From Acidobacteriota bacterium (GTDB lineage Bacteria > Acidobacteriota > Thermoanaerobaculia > Gp7-AA8), in contig JACPDH010000058.1 of NCBI GenBank assembly GCA_016184115.1, positions 1 through 59,811 of the forward strand: 59,811 bases of DNA, in the 5' to 3' direction. This document shows, piece by piece, positions 57,574 to 59,811 of the stretch. The first letter of the stretch is position 1; each line of letters begins with the position of its first letter. The notes under the pieces were generated by a model. It worked only from the letters and a program-made list of their open reading frames with translations. It made no database searches and was not told the DNA's origin. Made by a program: the position numbers and the translations under genes.

Positions 57574-59010
57574 TCACGCCTGCGACCATGCGGCGACGCG
57601 CTTCGCCAGACCGCCGAGCCAGCTCTCGGAGACGCCCTGGTAGTACTGTGCCGCGGCCTTCTGAACCGCGTCGGCGAGCGATGGGTACGCGACGGTCAGC
57701 TGCGCAAGCTCGCCAACCCTAACACCCTTCTTTCGGGCAAGAACGAGCTGCTGAATCAGCGTCGATGCGCCATGTCCGACGATGTGTGCGCCCAGGATTT
57801 GCCCGCGTGCGCTGGTGACCAGCTTCACGAACCCGTGCGGATTGCGGTCGACGATGGCGCGATCGACGTCGTGCATCTGCGCTTTGAACACGCGCACGTT
57901 CGCCTCTCCGTGCTTTTCTAGCGCTTCGCGCTCGGTGAGGCCGACGCGGGCGACCTCCGGGTCGATGTAGACGGCCCAGGGAATGTTCGAATAATCGACC
58001 GCGGAATGGCCGGGGAAGAGCATGTTGCGCACGAGCTTGACCGCCTCATAGGCGGCGACGTGTGTGAACTGGAGGCCGCCGTTGATGTCGCCGACGGCCC
58101 AGACGTTCTTCGCCGTCGTTCTCAGATACTTGTCGACGACGACGAACGAGCGGTCGACCTTGACGCCGGCACTCTCGAGGCCGAGCCCCTCGACGTTTCC
58201 CCTGCGTCCGGAGGCGACGAAGATCGCATCGGCGCGGAGCTCCTCGAAGCGGCCATCGGGCGCTTCGATTCGCAGCGCGATACCGCCGTCGACTCGCATT
58301 GCGCGTTTCGCCATCCAACCGGTACGGAGCTCGATTCCCTCGGACTCGAGGATGGGCCTAACAGCGGCCGCGACGTCGTGGTCTTCGCGAAGGAGAATCT
58401 CAGGCAACATCTCGACGACTGTCACGGCGGAGCCGAATCTGCGAAACATCTGAGCGAACTCGATGCCGATGGGGCCGCCTCCGAGCATGATCACGGATCG
58501 CGGGATGTCGTCCTGCCGAAGGAACGATGCGTGATCGAGGAAGCCGGCGTCGGCCAGCCCTTCGACGGGAGGCACGGCCGTGCGCGCGCCGGTGGCGAGA
58601 ACGACGTCTCTCGCGACGAGCGTTCTCGCTCCGGCCTTGACCGTAGATCGATCGAGCAGGATCGCACGTTCGCCTTCGATGACGTCGATGCCCAGCTTGC
58701 GAAACTTTTCCGGGTCGTCGGCGGGCTCGATCCGGTGTCGCGCTTCGCGCATCGAGGCCATGATCGCGCCCGGGTTCGCGCCGATTGCCGCGTCGGGTAA
58801 ACCATAGCGGTCCGCGTGCCCGAGTTGATGCAGCAGGCGAGCCGATGCAACGAGCGCCTTCGTCGGCACGCAACCGGTCCAGAGGCAGTCGCCTCCTAGC
58901 CTCTCGCGCTCGATCAGCGCGACCTTCCTGCCGAGCCGTGCCGCACCGGACGCCGTGACCAGTCCGCCGGCGCCGCCGCCGATGACCACCACATCAAACT
59001 CTTCGCGCAT
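57574..59010 (-). CDS. FAD-dependent pyridine-nucleotide disulfide oxidoreductase (mercuric-reductase-like)
   Basis: 478 residues. FAD-binding VVVIGGGAGGLVTASGAARLG is at the N-terminus, with the redox-active disulfide in GGDCLWTGCVPTKALV near residue 45. The NAD(P) motif is VIMLGGGPIGIEFAQMFRRFG near 175, the second FAD site is KNVWAVGDINGG near 305, and the dimerisation domain follows. The CxxxxC centre and CVPTKAL match MerA/lipoamide-dehydrogenase-like enzymes. The C-terminal HxxxxE of lipoamide dehydrogenases and the MerA Cys pair are absent. Start ATG 59010 follows family length. It may reduce the thiol/selenol systems beside it, though this is inference. Confidence 0.88.
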   Translation of the reverse strand: MREEFDVVVIGGGAGGLVTASGAARLGRKVALIERERLGGDCLWTGCVPTKALVASARLLHQLGHADRYGLPDAAIGANPGAIMASMREARHRIEPADDPEKFRKLGIDVIEGERAILLDRSTVKAGARTLVARDVVLATGARTAVPPVEGLADAGFLDHASFLRQDDIPRSVIMLGGGPIGIEFAQMFRRFGSAVTVVEMLPEILLREDHDVAAAVRPILESEGIELRTGWMAKRAMRVDGGIALRIEAPDGRFEELRADAIFVASGRRGNVEGLGLESAGVKVDRSFVVVDKYLRTTAKNVWAVGDINGGLQFTHVAAYEAVKLVRNMLFPGHSAVDYSNIPWAVYIDPEVARVGLTEREALEKHGEANVRVFKAQMHDVDRAIVDRNPHGFVKLVTSARGQILGAHIVGHGASTLIQQLVLARKKGVRVGELAQLTVAYPSLADAVQKAAAQYYQGVSESWLGGLAKRVAAWSQA

Positions 59011-59135
59011 CGTTCCGACTCCTCTCATTCGCGAGAGGCTTAGACGATGAACGCGGCAATATGATTGTCTTCGTTGTGAGTGACCTCAATCAGCGTGCCT
59101 CGCAGTTCGTGGTGGAGTGGGAACAGGAGGATTGT

Positions 59136-59681
59136 GTGAGCTGGATTCGAACGGTCGCGGAAGGGGATGCGGAAGGCACGCTCGCGGAGGCGTACGGCAA
59201 GGTCGGAGCCGCCAGGGGAAAGGTCGCCAACATTCTCAAGATCCATTCGCTGACACCGCGAGTGATGATTGCCCACCTCGAGCTCTACCGCGAGATCATG
59301 TTCGGCCCCTCGGAGCTGAGCCGCGCCGAGAGGGAGCTCGTCGCGATTGCCGTCTCGTCTGCGAACTCCTGCCACTACTGAATGCGACATCACGGAGAGG
59401 CTCTCCGTAAGCTGACGAAGGACTTCGAGCTCGTTGAACGGATTGGCCGCGATCCGTTAGGCTCGGCTCTCGAGCCCAGAGGGCGCGTGCTCGTCGCCTT
59501 CGCGCTCGAGTTGACGAACGCGCCCGAGCAGGTCATCGAAGACGATCTCGCGCCACTCAGGAGCGCGGGACTGACCGACGCCGGAATCCATGATCTCGTT
59601 TCCGTCGTCTCCTACTTCAATTTCGTGAACCGCATGGCTCTCGGGCTCGGCGTCGAGCTGGAAGAGGAGTACCGGCTCTGA
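59136..59681 (+). CDS. AhpD-like carboxymuconolactone-decarboxylase-family protein; predicted selenoprotein (UGA at 59379-59381)
   Basis: The predicted protein has 181 residues including Sec at position 82. It starts at GTG 59136, with AGGAGG five bases upstream, as VSWIRTVAEGDAEGTLAEAY, the usual beginning of peroxidase-related AhpD-like proteins. The active site reads ELVAIAVSSANSCHY-U-MRHHGEAL: AhpD enzymes have CxxC followed by HH, and UGA stands at the second Cys, giving CxxU. The frame continues for 99 more residues of typical helical sequence (VLVAFALELTNAPEQVIEDDL...VSYFNFVNRMALGLGVELEEEY) to TGA 59679-59681. A 7-bp hairpin follows the UGA. AhpD-like selenoproteins are known. It probably acts in peroxide or disulfide reduction. 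Confidence 0.88.
59392..59408 (+). promoter_or_regulatory. Candidate bacterial SECIS hairpin for the UGA at 59379
   Basis: ACGGAGA (59392-59398) and TCTCCGT (59402-59408) form a perfect 7-bp stem with a GGC loop. The loop begins 18 bases after the UGA, the same offset as in the methyltransferase gene. Confidence 0.65.
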
Positions 59682-59811
59682 TGCGAACCCGCGCGGGCTC
59701 GACGGAGGGCGGAAGCCCGGGAGCGCGGTCGCGATCGCTGCGCGCCGCTCTTGCCGTTGCGACGCTCGCCGCGATCTCCGGTCGCTGCTGCACGGGCGTA
59801 GGTTCGGAATC
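59681..59811 (+). CDS. N-terminal part of an unidentified protein (3' end outside the window)
   Basis: ATG 59681 overlaps the TGA stop of the AhpD-like gene by one base. The 43 visible residues begin with a basic stretch and then hydrophobic ALAVATLAAISG before CCTG, which could be a signal peptide or lipoprotein signal. No family can be assigned. Confidence 0.5.
   Translation, partial: MRTRAGSTEGGSPGARSRSLRAALAVATLAAISGRCCTGVGSE

Noticed and set aside
59136-59381. Treating the AhpD-like gene as ending at the UGA (81 residues)
   Set aside because: The active-site second Cys and the HH motif would be split by the stop, and 99 further residues of typical family sequence follow in frame.

Overview
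The window is about 60 kb of GC-rich DNA (GC judged by eye at roughly 63-66%) from a free-living Gram-negative bacterium. Gene content (Reg_prop/Y_Y_Y sensor kinases, TolB-like propeller proteins, lipoproteins, an Ior-type molybdo-hydroxylase, an NHL/IPT secreted protein, SARP-type AAA regulators) suggests Acidobacteriota or a relative. That placement is inference, since there is no rRNA here. Three genes contain an in-frame UGA where a Cys is expected or plausible, each followed by a small hairpin at nearly the same distance. The organism very probably makes selenoproteins. No sel genes, tRNA, rRNA or CRISPR array were found in the window.

Layout. 1-0.7 kb: end of a membrane protein. 0.9-7.0 kb: a minus-strand thiamine operon thiS-thiC-tenI-like-thiD-thiE-thiG-thiH, with overlapping genes and a TPP riboswitch in the leader. 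7.2-12.7 kb: the most interesting locus. It encodes a DUF2652-ArsM-like methyltransferase with a UGA codon, an exported truncated haemoglobin, and a roughly 1,127-residue BTAD-AAA-TPR regulator that has both an in-frame UGA and a one-base frameshift in a G7 run. 12.7-13.3 kb: a protein kinase gene broken by inversion. 13.3-17 kb: a glycosyltransferase, an SseB-like protein, and a divergent FAD oxidase/HxlR regulator pair.

17-24 kb: a GntR-ABC transporter operon with a leaderless-type promoter, an acyltransferase, a MITE-like element and an AbiE-type toxin-antitoxin pair. This stretch lacks the heptamer GCCTAAC, which is strikingly frequent elsewhere (about 41 hand-counted copies in 60 kb). 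24-31 kb: a lipoprotein hydrolase, two TolB-like propellers, a GNAT enzyme and an Ior-type molybdenum hydroxylase. 31-44 kb: a secreted PASTA protein, a hybrid histidine kinase, lipoproteins and an NHL-repeat protein. 44-54 kb: a REP-transposase remnant, a MerR regulator preceded by a stand-alone paralogue of its own C-terminal domain, an MFS exporter, a methyltransferase, a nucleotidyltransferase-like protein and a second Reg_prop histidine kinase.

54-59.8 kb: a peptide-binding protein, a peroxiredoxin, a mercuric-reductase-like flavoprotein and an AhpD-like selenoprotein with a CxxU centre. The last three look like a small thiol/selenol redox cluster. Short dispersed repeats lie mainly between convergent genes.
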